The translations under genes and the position numbers were made by a program. Of a DNA stretch of 64,000 nt, positions 18,215 to 29,709 are shown in pieces. Under the pieces are notes generated by a model. The model ran no database searches. It was not told the DNA's origin and was given only the letters and a program-made list of their open reading frames with translations. The stretch is from Zygaena filipendulae. Lineage: Eukaryota; Arthropoda; Insecta; Lepidoptera; Zygaenidae. Every line of letters starts with the position of its first letter. The stretch's first letter is position 1. Location: contig OU015660.1 of assembly GCA_907165275.2 (NCBI GenBank), positions 7,628,501-7,692,500 of the forward strand, written 5' to 3'.

Positions 18215-18422
18215 TTTTGTCTGTCTGTCGGACGAAAATGCGCTTTCGAGCTTTTATCCTCGCATACGTTTACTCAATCACGCAAAAAAGGCTGAACGGA
18301 TTTGGATGAAATTTGGCATGCACGTTTTCAGGAGTACAGAGAAGGACATAGGGTACTTTTTATCCTAGAATTCCCGCGGGAACTCCGAAATTACCGCGGG
18401 TGAAACCGCGGGGCACAGCTAG
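18215..18422 (+). mobile_element. Helitron-like element with intact 3' terminus
   Basis: The 3' end carries CCGCGGGTGAAACCGCGG, a 6-bp palindromic stem around GTGAAA, followed by GGCACAGCTAG and then T. This is the Helitron arrangement of a hairpin shortly before a CTRR end at an A/T target. Upstream are CAGAGAAGGACATAGGGTAC and GAATTCCCGCGGGAACTCC. The 5' end has diverged and the boundary is approximate. Confidence 0.8.
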
Positions 18423-18993
18423 TACCTAGTAAAAATATAAACCTTTCACAATAAATGTCATCGAAATCTTTTCGTTTAAAACAAAGCCTTTCCGACATCG
18501 TTACAGGCCCGCTTAATTATAATAAAAAACCGATTATCAGTACCCTATAAGCGCGCATTAGTCACGGCCCACGGGTGAACGGCATCAACCCAAAATTATG
18601 ACATCGCCAAACAAAAGGTGAAGCACGTTGTCACGCGATGGAAGTGCCCGTTTTTGGTGATTTATAGTTGAGAATAAAACATGACTAATGCCTATTTCAC
18701 TCAAAGCTGTATAAAACAAAAACCGTTTACTCAAGTGGATATAGTAGAATAACAAAAGGTATGAAGAAGGTGCCCACGGCTATTGTAGATTTTTCAAACA
18801 ATTTTATATCCCTTGGGAACAGCACTTTTTTCTGGATGAAAGGTATCTACCATCTATGGCGTTTTCTGTACCCCGACAACATGTGTGGGAAATTTAATGA
18901 TGATAGATTGAGCTTGAGTAGTTAAGGCTCATGCTTTAACAAACAAACAAACATTCACATTAATACTTAATAGGTATTAAGGGTATATAGGTT

Positions 18994-19196
18994 TTGTGTT
19001 TAAGGTTCTATGAAGGCCCTAGGTTCCTGAGGGCCCACCCTGGGTCTGATTTGTTTGCCGATGAGTGGATGGAACTCTTGTCTGTGTGTCTGAAGATGTG
19101 CGAGGAGTTGTATGCAAGGCCTAAGTATTTGTTAACCATTGTAATTGGTCTTGTACCGTATGTGTTAACAATAAATAAATAAATAATAAATAAATG
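18994..19196 (+). repeat. Possible retroelement 3' end with an AATAAATA tail
   Basis: An open frame (FYEGPRFLRAHPGSDLFADE, WMELLSVCLKMCEELY) runs directly into ACAATAAATAAATAAATAAT, a simple tail of the kind that terminates many LINEs. I do not recognise the peptide. A processed copy or LINE fragment is the best reading. Confidence 0.35.
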
Positions 19197-19263
19197 AATT
19201 TCATGAATGAATTCTTTAATCCAGTTCCTATTCATCATTAAGTAAAAATCAAAGAACGATTTG

Positions 19264-19405
19264 TTGTTGAAGTATTGCTGTCACGAGTTCAAACCCCGCG
19301 TCAGGTAAGATTTATGTGGTGAACATTGATAGAAGTGGACGTTCAGGGAAATGGACGTCACGACCAGAGTGGACACTCCGGGAATAGGACGTCTAACGCA
19401 CCTGA
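19264..19405 (+). repeat. SINE-like fragment and short degenerate tandem tract
   Basis: GTCACGAGTTCAAACCCCGCGTC resembles a tRNA B box (GTTCRANNC), suggesting the decayed head of a tRNA-derived SINE. It is followed by a degenerate tandem of GTGGACGT / ATGGACGT / AGGACGT units with GGGAA spacers (about 19330-19395). Confidence 0.4.
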
Positions 19406-19412
19406 AGGATTA

Positions 19413-20205
19413 TCTATACTAATATTATAAAGAGCAAAAGTTTGTGAGTGTGTGGGTTTGTGAGTTTGTGACGTTGTAGGAGGTAATGTCTGGATCTACT
19501 GAACCGATTTTGAAAATTCTTTCACTTATAGGGAGCTACAGTAACTTAGAGTGGTACAGGGTACTTTTTATCCCAAAATTCCCTCGGAAACTGAACTCCA
19601 GAGTTCGAGATGAGTGAGAGAGTGAGTTTGTGAGATTGTAGGGGGTAATCGCTGAATCTACTGAACCGATTTTTAAAAAAAATTCACTTATAAGAAGCTA
19701 CAGTGATTTTGAGTGACATAAAGGTATTTTTTCCCGGAATTCCCATGGGAACTCCGGAGATTGGGAGTTTGTGAGGTTGTAGGGGTAATCTCTGGATCTA
19801 CTGAAGCGATTTTGAAAATTATTTCACTTTTAAAAAGCTGCAGTAATCCTGAGTAATATAGGGTACTTTTTACTCCGGAATTCCCGCGGGAACTCCAGGG
19901 TTAGTGAGTTCGCGAGTTTTTAGGGGTAATTTCTGGATCTACTGAACTGATTTAAAAAAAAATTCTTTCACATTCAAATTAAGCTGTACTGATCCTAAGT
20001 GACATAGGGTACTTTTTATCCCGGGATTCCCGCGCGAACTCCGGAGTTTGTGAGGTTATAATCTCTGAAACTACTGAACCGATTTTGAAAATTATTTCAC
20101 TCATAAGAAGCTAAAGTGATCCTGTGTGACATAGGGTACTTTTAACCCCGGAATCCCCGCGAGTACTCCAAAATTACCGCGGGTGCAACCGTGGGGGTCA
20201 GCTAG
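19413..20205 (+). mobile_element. Helitron-like element with five internal tandem repeats
   Basis: Starts TCTATACTAATATTATAAAG and ends in ACCGCGGGTGCAACCGTGG then GGTCAGCTAG at 20202-20205. Inside are five head-to-tail copies of a unit of roughly 130-160 bp. Each carries GTGAG..TTGT, TCTGGATCTACTGAACCGAT, TTCACTTATAAGAAGCTACA, GACATAGGGTACTTTTTA and GGAATTCCCGCGGGAACTCC. The ATCTACTGAACCG anchor recurs near 19494, 19654, 19795, 19935 and 20066. Non-coding; the expansion probably arose during or after transposition. Confidence 0.85.
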
Positions 20206-20837
20206 TATCTAATATAGAGCACCCAGAAAGGTTAAGTGTGTAGTGTACGTTCTTACCAGAAAAAGTAAATAAGTAGGTAAGACTAGCTAACTACAGACGA
20301 GGTGGTGCTTTCAAAGATTATTATTATTCGTACTTATACAATTCTAATCCTGGCTAAGTAAGATTTAAAAGTTAAATTGAATTCAAGTTGGTCTCGGATT
20401 TAACAAAATACGCTTTGAAATGTCAATCAAGCGAAGCGATTTGACGGGCAAAATCAAGCAAAACCTTAAACCTACTTGTCACCAAAGCGCTACTTACTTA
20501 TTTCATCATTCAGATAATCAGATAAGGATTCAAACTGATGCATGCCGGCACTTATCGAGACCTGTGTAGTAATTATTACACCAATTAATTTGTCACAGAG
20601 ACCTGGGATTACTGCTGCATAAATTAGGTGTCATTTACAACTCGGATAACTTGGATACCCGTAATTAAGTGGACCCATTATATCTTGTGGGATCCAGTAT
20701 GGTTAAATTGTAAAGTTTAACGTGAAAACTAGTTTGTAGTTTGTGTAGGCCACTTAAGGTATCGGAGAAGTGGTTTTGCGGAAGTGTTTTGGGCAGTTAT
20801 AATAATGGCTATATATTTTATATCTAATAATAAAAAA

Positions 20838-21417
20838 TCTATGCTAATATATTAATTAATTCAATGTTATAAAGCTGAAGAGCTTGTTTGTTTGTTTGGT
20901 AGGTTCAACGCGCTAATCTCTGGAACTAGGTACTGGTTCTAATTAAAAAATATTTTGTGTTGCATAGTCTATTTTATCGAGGAAGTAAGGAAACATCACG
21001 ATACGACCAATAGGAGCGGAACAGCAATGTTGCAAAAACGGGAAACAATCCTTTTGGGAGCTTTCGTTGCTTACGCTACGTAAACGGTTAAAGTATTAAC
21101 GCAAAAATTATGTATGACAGAAATTTTCTTCTTTTTGTAATACAAATATACAAATTAACACATACAAATTAATTAAAAAATATTGCAAAACCAGGAACAA
21201 ATATTCCTTTTGGTAGATTTCGTTGCATAAGCTGCGTAAACGGTTAAGGTTTCGCAAAAATCATTTATGACAGTTTTTCCCCTTTTTCGTAACTGCTAGG
21301 AGAAGGTTTGTAATACAAATACAAAAATTAAGACATAAAAATTTAATACAAACTTTGTATTAAAGAAAAAGGGGAGTTTTCGCGGAAAAACGCGGGTGAA
21401 AACGCCGGTATAGCTAG
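20838..21417 (+). mobile_element. Larger Helitron-like element, distinct subfamily
   Basis: Starts TCTATGCTAATATATTAATT and ends GCGGGTGAAAACGCCGGTA then TAGCTAG at 21414-21417. The interior (AAGAGCTTGTTTGTTTG, CAACGCGCTAATCTCTGGAA, CGATACGACCAATAGGAGCG, TTTCGTTGC..GCGTAAACGGTTAA occurring twice) differs from the short copies while the termini are shared. About 580 bp and non-coding. Confidence 0.7.
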
Positions 21418-21499
21418 TACGTACCACATATAAGTAAAGACATAGTTTTAATTTTATATATCCGTGACTGGGTATACTTTTATTGTGTTTTTTTTATTA

Positions 21500-22439
21500 G
21501 ATGCTGTTTACCTGCAGTTTCACCCACATGAATTTCGGAACTCCCTCCAGAACTATAAAAGAGTAAGTACCTTATTTCATAGGGATACTGTAACTTTCTT
21601 TTCCAGAGATTACCCCTTACATCCAAACTTACAAACTTTTATAATATTAACTAGCTGTTCCTTGCGGTTTTACCTGCTTCTGCGTAAATTTAGGAGGTCT
21701 CGTGGAAGTCTGTTCTTATCTGCATGACGTCTCTTACCTATCAACTATTTACCTGCCAAATTTCAGCTTCATAGGTCAAGTAGTTTTCTAGATTTCGTAT
21801 TTAGTCAGTAGGTGACCTTTGGCTCCTATAAATGAAAGCTCGTAATCTTTATTAGAGGATTATAGTGAAGACTCTTCGTGACGTTGCTTTTTTTTCTATA
21901 GATATATAACACTAGCTTTTCCCCGCGGATTAACCCGCGTTAATTTCGGAGTTCCCGCACCAATTCCGGAACAAAAAGTACCCTATATCTTTAAAAGGAG
22001 AGAGAGCCGTAATATATTAGCTCCGTCCCAAAACTTTATGTGGACGATTTATTTTAAGGTTATCATATAATAGCTGTTCCCTGCAGTTTTACCCACGGTA
22101 ATTTCGGAGTTCCCGCAGGAATTCCGGATTAAAATATAGCCTTTATTACTCAAGGATAATGTAGCATTCTAATGGATAAGAATTTTTGAAATCGTTTTTG
22201 AGTAACAAACAAACAAAAAATTCAATTTTTCCTCTTTATAATATTACTAGCTGTCCCGCGCGATTTCACCCGCGATAATTTCAGAGTTCCCGCGGGAATT
22301 CCAGATTACAATATAGCCCATGTTACTCAGGGATAATGTAGTTTTCTAATGGTAAAAGAATTTTTGAAATTAAATCGTAACAAACAAACAAAAAATCTAA
22401 TCTTTCCTCTTTGTAATATTATTAGTAGATTGTAACGAC
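21500..22439 (-). mobile_element. Head-to-tail chain of minus-strand Helitron-like copies
   Basis: Five consecutive minus-strand termini follow one another: a degenerate one near 21510, then CTAG ends at 21651, 21912, 22070 (mutated to ATAG) and 22247. Each is followed by GC-rich CACCCGCG and AATTTCGGAGTTCCCGC blocks. The last copy (22247-22439) is the most complete and begins exactly where TATAATATTA of the preceding copy stops. Tandem arrays of this kind are reported for Helitrons elsewhere. Confidence 0.75.
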
Positions 22440-23541
22440 TAAAAGGTGATTTTTTTATATAAAAGTGCTAAAATATTATAGTGTTTACAGGCTTTTTGGA
22501 ACGCAATATCATTTATATCAAGCGTTACTTATTAAATAACTTCATCGATTTTTTGCAGGTACGAACCAGCTGGTCAATTGCTTTCTATCGCAAAGTACCT
22601 ATAGAGATTTTTTAATTTAGAATAATTTATAACGTAAGTATTTAAAACACATGTAAATAAGTTTCCGATATCGATCTCGTATACGTGACGTAGAATTAGC
22701 CGCCTGGAGACCCCTTGCCCTATCTGCTGCCATATTTTTAAGTAAATTACAAATAGGGCTGGCGCGACGGCGCGGCCCGTGCCATCAGTTGTTGCCGTGC
22801 GTGTTATCACGACAGGGGGATCGCGAATACGAACGAACACCCTAATCTACATAGTACGTACACAAGTACAGTACACTGCGCCGCGCCGCTTCAAAATTAG
22901 ACGGTAATTTTATTGAGTTTCATATCCATCGCTTATCGATTGAAATATTCAGAATTATGATTTACTCTAATTATTTGGAAATTGTTCTAGCACCTTTGAT
23001 GCCAAAAAAATATATATCTAATAATAGATATACAGATATACTATATAGGCCGATACCATATATTTATTTTAATATCAATATTTCGTATATAGACCAGTTA
23101 ACATTTGTATATTTTTTTGCAGTAATATGACCTAAAAGGATTGTTTAATTATTTTTTATTACTATACAATTTAACAATAAAAAAAATTGGATTTTTAATA
23201 GTAAATAAAAATAAATATCTAAATGAATACAAACGTAAAACAATAAAGCAAATGATTTCAAAATAAATGTGTGTCTGGTAACATCGTTAACATCTGATGT
23301 CATCAAACTATTTGTTTGCTAACGCGTCTTCGCTACCGAACATGTTGTGAATAGCATTCCTCTGACGAAATCAGTGACCTCATTTACCCAAGAAATGTTT
23401 ACAAGAAAGCTTACTGAATTATTTGTATAATATATTTATTTAAAGTAAATATATATTGTTTTTTCCATTCATAATATCTTAAAGGTGTTAAAAATATAGG
23501 TATATAGGTTATATTTGTTTGCGTTTGAAAAATATTTTCAA
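22440..23541. other. Gene-free stretch with a GC-rich island
   Basis: About 22740-22890 is strongly GC-rich (GGCGCGACGGCGCGGCCC, CTGCGCCGCGCCGC) in AT-rich DNA. It holds no convincing open frame; the 88-codon minus-strand frame at 22574-22840 has no recognised domain. It could be an unannotated promoter or a mobile-element piece. The rest shows nothing. Confidence 0.35.
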
Positions 23542-23600
23542 CTAACTGGTCCCTGCAGTTTCACCTGCGTTAATTTCGAAGTTCCCGTATGAATAAGCAT
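23542..23600 (-). mobile_element. Helitron 3'-end fragment
   Basis: CTGGTCCCTGCAGTTTCACC, TGCGTTAATTTCGAAGTTCC is the characteristic terminal hairpin region in minus orientation with a mutated CTAG. The element body is missing. Confidence 0.55.
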
Positions 23601-23989
23601 GATGACGGAGTATAAAAATAAAAAAAATATTTGTTCCGTCAGTTAGATAATAAAAATAATAATACAGAATGTCAGAAAACCTCCGACAAATTCGAAATTG
23701 TGATATTCCCTACACCAGTACGAACATTTTAGATGTGGAAATGAACGATTTTCAAGATATGAAGCCTCAAAATTTCGTAAATTTTGTTCTACTTATTGCA
23801 TATTTTTGTAGTTTATTACGTGACCAATATTTTTTGTAAAGTAACTTGGTAGTTATTGTGTGGTAGTTATACTGTGGTGTACATTTGCGAGTACATTGCG
23901 CACAGTATTTTTTTTTAACCTGAAGTAAAATTACATCTCCCAACAATATTTAAAATTTTTAAAATTATTAATAAAAAATACTTAGATAA

Positions 23990-24125
23990 AGTGCAGCAAA
24001 GTTTAGAAGTGGGGGCTTGTGACGATATAAACCGGCACAAATCCGTGTGACAAAAATAAAACCCGTTACGTCACGCAAAATTTAGACTCCATGTATCGCA
24101 GTTATTTTTTGGTAACATAAAAATA
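23990..24125 (-). repeat. Dispersed repeat, copy 2 (inverted partner of 1296-1434)
   Basis: The reverse complement reads CCAAAAAATAACTGCGATAC, then GCGTGACGTAACGG, then CCCCCACTTCTAAACTTTGC, matching 1296-1434 at the same spacing. Confidence 0.55.
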
Positions 24126-24189
24126 AGAAAAAATAGTTACAATATGTCCAATATTTTTTATTATTGCATGACGGTTGCATGGTATGACG

Positions 24190-24322
24190 GATTAAATTTC
24201 TGTATCCCCTGAAAATGTGCATGCAAAATTTCATGATGATCGATTAAGTGTTACGGCATTACGGTAGGTATAGATCGAGAAACAAATGAAACAAACACAC
24301 ATTTAAATTTATAATATTAGTT
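24190..24322 (-). mobile_element. Helitron-like 5' half
   Basis: Contains TGCAAAATTTCATGATGATC, GAAACAAACACACATTTAAA and TTTATAATATTAGTTA, the 5' half of the short Helitron family in minus orientation. The hairpin/CTAG end is not preserved. Confidence 0.5.
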
Positions 24323-24605
24323 AAGATTTTGTGTGACTTACGTAGTAGGTAAGTACCTACGTGGAGTTGACGTCGGAATGTGTGGTATGGTGTACACACG
24401 GACGCAGGAAACAATTTTTTTCGTCTAGTCGCCTCTTTCGTTTCGCATTTTCAGGCTTTCCGAGCCGATGTTGGGTTACCCTTCCGACAATGATAACGTC
24501 GTTAGCGGGGCCTTGTGGAACTTCCTGAAGACGTGATAGTTTGGAGCTGATAAAATATTATGATAGATAACTTGTTCAAATTATATTTTCATGTTAGGTT
24601 TAGAA

Positions 24606-24745
24606 TGTATAGATAGATAGATAACTCTTTATTGTACACCACCCAAAAAAGTTTCTTAAATTTAACTTAATAGGTATACAAAAGGCTACCTTATCGCTTA
24701 AAGCGATCTCTCCAAAGCAACGTTTAAGTGGACAGATTTATAAAA
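24606..24745 (-). repeat. LINE-type 3' tail with (AGAT)n
   Basis: AGATAGATAGATAACTCTTTATTGTACACCACC followed by TACAAAAGGCTACCTTATCG and TTAAAGCGATCTCTCCA resembles the reverse complement of a LINE 3' end: an AATAAAG signal followed by a simple tail. Only the 3' end is present; the clade is not assigned. Confidence 0.5.
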
Positions 24746-26113
24746 GAGAGGAAATTAGATAGTAGGTATACTTTGCGCTTATAGTGCGAACGTTATTTTT
24801 TCATTTAGATTTATAGTAAAAATATTACTCATAACCTTATATAATAGAGTATAGGAAAAGACTATTAAAATGGTTTGTTATTTCTGTAGGTTTTCTAAGG
24901 ACTTCCCCGAATTGATAGTAGGTACGATTTCTTTATTTTTAACTAAGTGTCTAGTTGTCCACTAAGCGGATTACAAATAGTAATCTATTTGTCTACTTAC
25001 TAAATAAATTTACAAAAGAGGTCAATATATTGTAGATATATCACCGTGAAATTGTAATTAGGTACCGACCGTAAGATTATAGTATATCTCGCGAAATTGT
25101 AAACTATCAAAAGATTTTGAATCGTAACACACCTACTGCTTACAATTTTAAGCATTAACGCATTATTAGATAGATAGATTATAATTAAGGTTAGGTTATG
25201 TTTGTACTGCTGACCAAGTCGCGCGAGTCGAGCGAGCGCAGCGAGCGTACCGCGGCAGCGGCCGGCGATGCACCAAAGACAGTGTTACTTTTCACGATCT
25301 TTTGAGAATTTATAATCTCGTGAGATAGATTATAATAAGCTAACTGTATCTATAATTTTAGTGTGACATAAGTATACAATTATTTATTTTTAGACAAAAA
25401 TTGTATATCATATAAAAAGGTTTTTCAATCGGCGTGCAATTAATCTCGTAACAAAAAAAGAACGTGAGGAAAGATCAATACATTTTGCGTTTAGCGGACG
25501 ATTATTATTATTCGTCCGTTTAGTGGACGACTAGTAACAGCCTATTTTTAAACTTCAAACATCTTTATATAATTTACCGTATAAAAGTAAATGAATGTCA
25601 CAATTTTTTTTATAGAATTACTATTTATGTTTGCAGTCTTAGCTTGCTACTTATGTAATTCATAAGAGTACAAATACAAGAGGCTTTCTTCAATTGTGCC
25701 CATTAAATCGTGAACAATTTTCAGTCAGTGTGCAAGAAAAAGATCGAGAGAAAAATAAAGAAGCCGATATCCAACCGCTTTCTTCGATCGAGTGTATTTG
25801 TTTGCATTGTACTGTTTGCTCTTCTGACTCGAACCAACTGTTAGCATAAAACAGATCCACCGAACGTATGCTCTTACTAACGGCACGGGTGGTCTTTATC
25901 ATTTTTAAATGTAAACATTACATTTAAATTTTATATACATATGGACATAATATATAATATTATTTTTTTATTTGAATGTTATTCAATTATAATATTTTTT
26001 CTCTCGAATATAATTTAAGTAGGTATACAAATTGTACAGAAAGAACCTGACGGGTTTTATGTGGCTTAGAATATAAATTTTGTTTTTGTCACTGCGTTAA
26101 CTTATATTATTGA
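24746..26113. other. Gene-free stretch holding one GC-rich repeat
   Basis: No supported gene. A GC-rich segment at 25230-25286 (GAGCGAGCGCAGCGAGCGT, CGGCAGCGGCCGGCGATGC, ACCAAAGACAGTGTTA) is homologous to 55523-55588. The rest is AT-rich and unremarkable. Confidence 0.4.
25230..25286 (+). repeat. GC-rich dispersed repeat, copy 1
   Basis: Shares GAGC..GCGCAGC.AGCGT, GCGGCAGCGG..GCGATGC and CCAAAG..AG..TTA with 55523-55588 in the same order. The rest of the mobile element, if that is what it is, is not recognisable. Confidence 0.5.
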
Positions 26114-26260
26114 CTAGCGGTTTAGCCCGCGTTAATTTCGGAGTTACCGCGTTGATTCCGGGATAAAAATGCTCTATGGTCTTTTCTGTACCTAATAGGT
26201 ACCCCTGACAACTTGTATGAAAAATTTCATGATTCTAAACTTGAAACCAACATAAATATT
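26114..26260 (-). mobile_element. Helitron-like element, truncated
   Basis: CTAG at 26114-26117, then GCGGTTTAGCCCGCGTTAAT, TTCGGAGTTACCGCG, GGGATAAAAATGC and GTACC..CCTGACAACTTGTATG: the usual block order in minus orientation. The 5' end is missing. Confidence 0.65.
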
Positions 26261-26280
26261 TTAATGTTATTTTATAAAGG

Positions 26281-26530
26281 TACCTACCACCGTTGGTCGG
26301 GTGGTTATTGAACCTGACTTTTGTTGTGTGTTGTCCAGTGTCGCGGGTTCGATCCCTGCGTCGAGGAATTAAACATGAATGTGTTAACCTTTGGTTTGGG
26401 TATTAAGTAGGTATGTATCAACAAAATACATATATCGGTGTAAATATTATAGTTATTAGTTTTCTGGTACCCATATATTACAGTAGGTACAAGTTCTACT
26501 TAGTCTGAGACCAGGTGACGCTGCCTGTGC
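26281..26530 (+). mobile_element. tRNA-derived SINE
   Basis: TTGGTCGGGTGGTTATTGAACC followed 30-40 nt later by GTCGCGGGTTCGATCCCTGC gives the A-box/B-box arrangement of a pol III promoter; GGTTCGATCC is an excellent B box. Downstream there is an AT-rich, non-tRNA body. It does not fold as an intact tRNA, so a SINE is preferred. The 3' end is uncertain. Confidence 0.6.
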
Positions 26531-27799
26531 AAGCCTTATTATTATTACAGTAAGATTCATTCATATACCTGTTTTAAATCATAATCACCATTCGGGCCAT
26601 TGCCATTAACAAATATTTATTCTGCATATTTGGTCATGCGCAGGTTGAAACAGAAGTGTTGTGCTAACTGCAAACATATGGGTTAAATAAATTATCAACT
26701 TTACGAGCTTTTTGCTTATCTCTAGGTACATGTATACATAATTATAATAAAATAGTTTGTCTGTCTATGCTGTGAACGCAAATCACGCATACGAGATGGA
26801 TTGACATTAAACCTTGCATAGGTAGGTACCCAACTTAGGTTCCGGGTCAACATAATATAAGTATACGCATTTAGAAATAGGTTTTTATTTGTGAATATCA
26901 AATAATTCATGAAGGAAACACAACAGCAAATAAAAGCTATAGTTTTATTAGTTTAAAATCTTTAATCAACATAATATTAATGTCATAACATCATAACATC
27001 AACATGAGAAATTATTGGGTTTTTGTTATTTAGGGTAGGTATACCTACACCTATTTAAACTTAGTATTTTTTCCCGTCTTACTTTTACCATTCAGCAATT
27101 AAAACAATAACTACAAAATTACGTCAATAGATACGTCGTCTTCACAATCACATAGGGTGTTTTTTTTTTTATTTCACAATTTCACTAATAAATTTTTCGA
27201 TACTTACCTATTTGAATTGATAAACGATGTATTTTAATAAAACTAATTAATTATATAATTCGTTTAGTAAAATTCCTTTCTTTAAAGACATCGACTGAAT
27301 TTGAAGAAGCATATTTCTGAGTACCTAAACGTTTTGTAAGTTATCAAATCAGTCTAAAAAATAGCACCCTTTTTTATTATTATCATGGTTTTATATTCCT
27401 ATGTTTTATGTTTTATATCATAAAAAGGTATTGCGTAGTGAAAGACAAAGTTATGGAAAAGAATTTTCAGTCGATAGTAAAAATAGAGCTCAAATATACC
27501 ATAAACTTGGCAGTCCGTGTTTTATTGGGCACACTATTTTATTGAACGATGACATGCACTATGAAACATGAACACGAACTTACTTCAAGTAAATAGGTAG
27601 TTACCAGCAACAAAGATTCATGAAGTTCTTTATTAAGGTCCGGCAAGTCGTACTTCGTTTGGTTTTGTTTTGATTCTAGATAATTACCAACAATACGTGA
27701 CAGATACGTACCGTCCGCACAACAGGATTCATCATTCCCTCGCAGATTCTAAGTCTACGATTACTGATTAGGTACCTCGGAACTCTTTTTATTTCAGGA

Positions 27800-28068
27800 T
27801 AAAAATAAAATTTTCACAAAAAATTAAAACCGACTTCAAAACACACTTAAAAGTTAAAAACAACCTACTGATTATTTCAAAGTCGGTGCCAAGCCAAATA
27901 GGTAATAAGTAGACAAAGTCCGCTCCCACCACATTGCAGATACGAGCAAGCTTGGCACCGACTTCAAAGCGATCAGTAGGTAGCACATATAGGTAAGTAA
28001 GGTATTTTTAACTTTTAGTGTGTTTTGAAGTCGGTTTTAATTTTTTGTGAAAATTTTATTTATTTTTA
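27800..28068. mobile_element. MITE with long terminal inverted repeats (CCGACTTC family)
   Basis: The outer arms (AAAATTTTCACAAAAAATTA, AAACCGACTTCAAAACACAC and onward) are inverted copies of each other over about 60 bp. An inner pair (CAAAGTCGGTGCCAAGCC / GGCTTGGCACCGACTT) continues the symmetry around a centre near 27935. Non-coding. Related in plan and in the AAAACCGACTTC word to 46834-47254. Confidence 0.8.
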
Positions 28069-28184
28069 AGTGGATTGAATAGAGAACCTCCTCCTTTTTT
28101 CCCCTTTTAAAAGTAGCTTATGTCATTCCTCTGGCTTTAATTTACGTTTAGTCACACGTTTCTTCATGGATTGACAGGACTGTT

Positions 28185-28260
28185 GGTTTAGTGTTTAGTT
28201 AACCTGACTGCTACGCCAGATATAATGGGGATAATTCTTGCGGCAGGGTAAACATTTATA
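28185..28260 (+). repeat. SINE head fragment
   Basis: GGTTTAGTGTTTAGTTAACCTGACTGCTACGCCA resembles the A-box half of the tRNA-type SINE at 26281-26530 (TTGAACCTGACT). No B box follows. Confidence 0.35.
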
Positions 28261-28671
28261 TCACATATAATTGATTAGATATAAGTTTTTTAGTTTATAT
28301 AACGTATAAGTATCAATATTATATAAAATTGTAGAATTATAACGTTCAAGCAATAATTTGAGTTTTTTAAATCTATTTTACAGTCTTCATTGATGCCAAA
28401 CGGTTATATGTTAAAGTGCTCTGATAAATATGTAGTTGCCAATTCACTCTAGTTCTGAAAAGCTGCAATTTATAGCGATCGAAGTAGGTACACAGACCCC
28501 AGCAGGTCATTCGAGTCATTCCTTATGTCTGGTATGTATCTAGTACCTACTACGTTTATTTGACTACAAAAATATTACAGTCGTGAAAAAGACATGGGGT
28601 CTATGGGGTTTCCTCTAAAATTACGTAGACAGAAGGCATAATTAATGCAGAGGCGAAAAGCTGCAGTTGTT

Positions 28672-28795
28672 ACGACGACCGTACATCGTAGGTGCCGTTT
28701 GTTCGCACCACGGGCCGGCCCTGTCGGGACGACAGCGGCGAGGGCACCCCGCTGCGTGCGCGCAGCGAAACCGGCGCGTCGATAATTTCAAAGCC
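28672..28795. other. GC-rich island
   Basis: Contains the palindrome GGGCCGGCCC, CGGCGAGGGCACCCCGC, and TGCGTGCGCGCAGCGA in otherwise AT-rich DNA. No open frame of note. It might be a regulatory or promoter element, or a repeat with no second copy here. Confidence 0.3.
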
Positions 28796-29081
28796 ACGCT
28801 ATTAACCAATGATGCATTGATGTATTAACTCATTAAAATTCAAACCATCTTAAATGCTAAAGGTTAAAAGACGTCATAAAAATGTTCACGCTGTTGTTAC
28901 CCGCTGTGGCGTTGAGTTGAGCGTATACAATAAAGCATGGAATTATGCAAATTTTGTACCGATTACTTTTCCGGTGTGGTGTTCAAAGTTGAATTGTACT
29001 ATGTAATGCGTTTTAAAGAGATATCATATCATAAGTCTCAACCTATACAAATAATATTTTGTTATTTATTTATTTGACACC

Positions 29082-29248
29082 TATAGTTGTTCGTCGCGAT
29101 TTCACCCGCATTAGTACAGTAGTGTAGTTATTCTTTTCTGTACCCCTGACGACGTGTATGCAAAATTTCATGATGATCGGTTCAGTATTTAAATGGTGAA
29201 AGCGTAACAAACAAATAAACTGACATTCGCATTTATAATATTAATTAA
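29082..29248 (-). mobile_element. Helitron-like element, 3' end decayed
   Basis: TCGCGATTTCACCCGCATTA, CTGTACCCCTGACGACGTGT, ATGCAAAATTTCATGATGAT, CGGTTCAGTA, GGTGAAAGCGTAACAAACAA and TTCGCATTTATAATATTA follow the family order in minus orientation. Confidence 0.65.
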
Positions 29249-29709
29249 ATTTTTTTACGTTACATTACACAAATAGAGATTATAATATTTTATGTTATAA
29301 TGTCTTCGATCTTTAATAATATATACCTATGTTATGTCTTATAGTTTCAATGCTAAATACCATAAGTACCTGGATAATGTGGGTTTTTACTTATCACTGT
29401 CAAGAAATCGTTACTTACCTTTCTTCACAGTTCATAATTTTTCATTATACGCTAGTATTAAGGGTGCCTATAGAGCATATAGATAAAGAAAATAGGCACA
29501 ACCATTTTTGTTCTATAAACCTTGTCGTTACTGTTATAAGTACCGACTTTCCTAAATTCTATTAGCAGATTAGGTTGAGATATTACTTTCTTTGTTGATT
29601 TCTTAAAAATAAACCAAATATTGAATATTATATCTGTCGTAATTTCGGAAGTTAACAATTTAAACTTGTCGTCTTTAGCATTACAGCTTACTTACATCCT
29701 CCGTGAATA

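Noticed and set aside
19413..20205. CRISPR-like regularly spaced repeats
   Set aside because: Repeats of 130-160 bp without spacers in a eukaryotic Helitron; no CRISPR architecture.
21464..21727. 87-codon plus-strand frame
   Set aside because: It overlaps the degenerate Helitron copies at 21500-21650 and 21651 onward and has no domain.
26281..26370. Possible tRNA gene because of an excellent B box
   Set aside because: Spacing and flanks do not permit a cloverleaf with an acceptor stem; the tRNA-derived SINE interpretation fits better.
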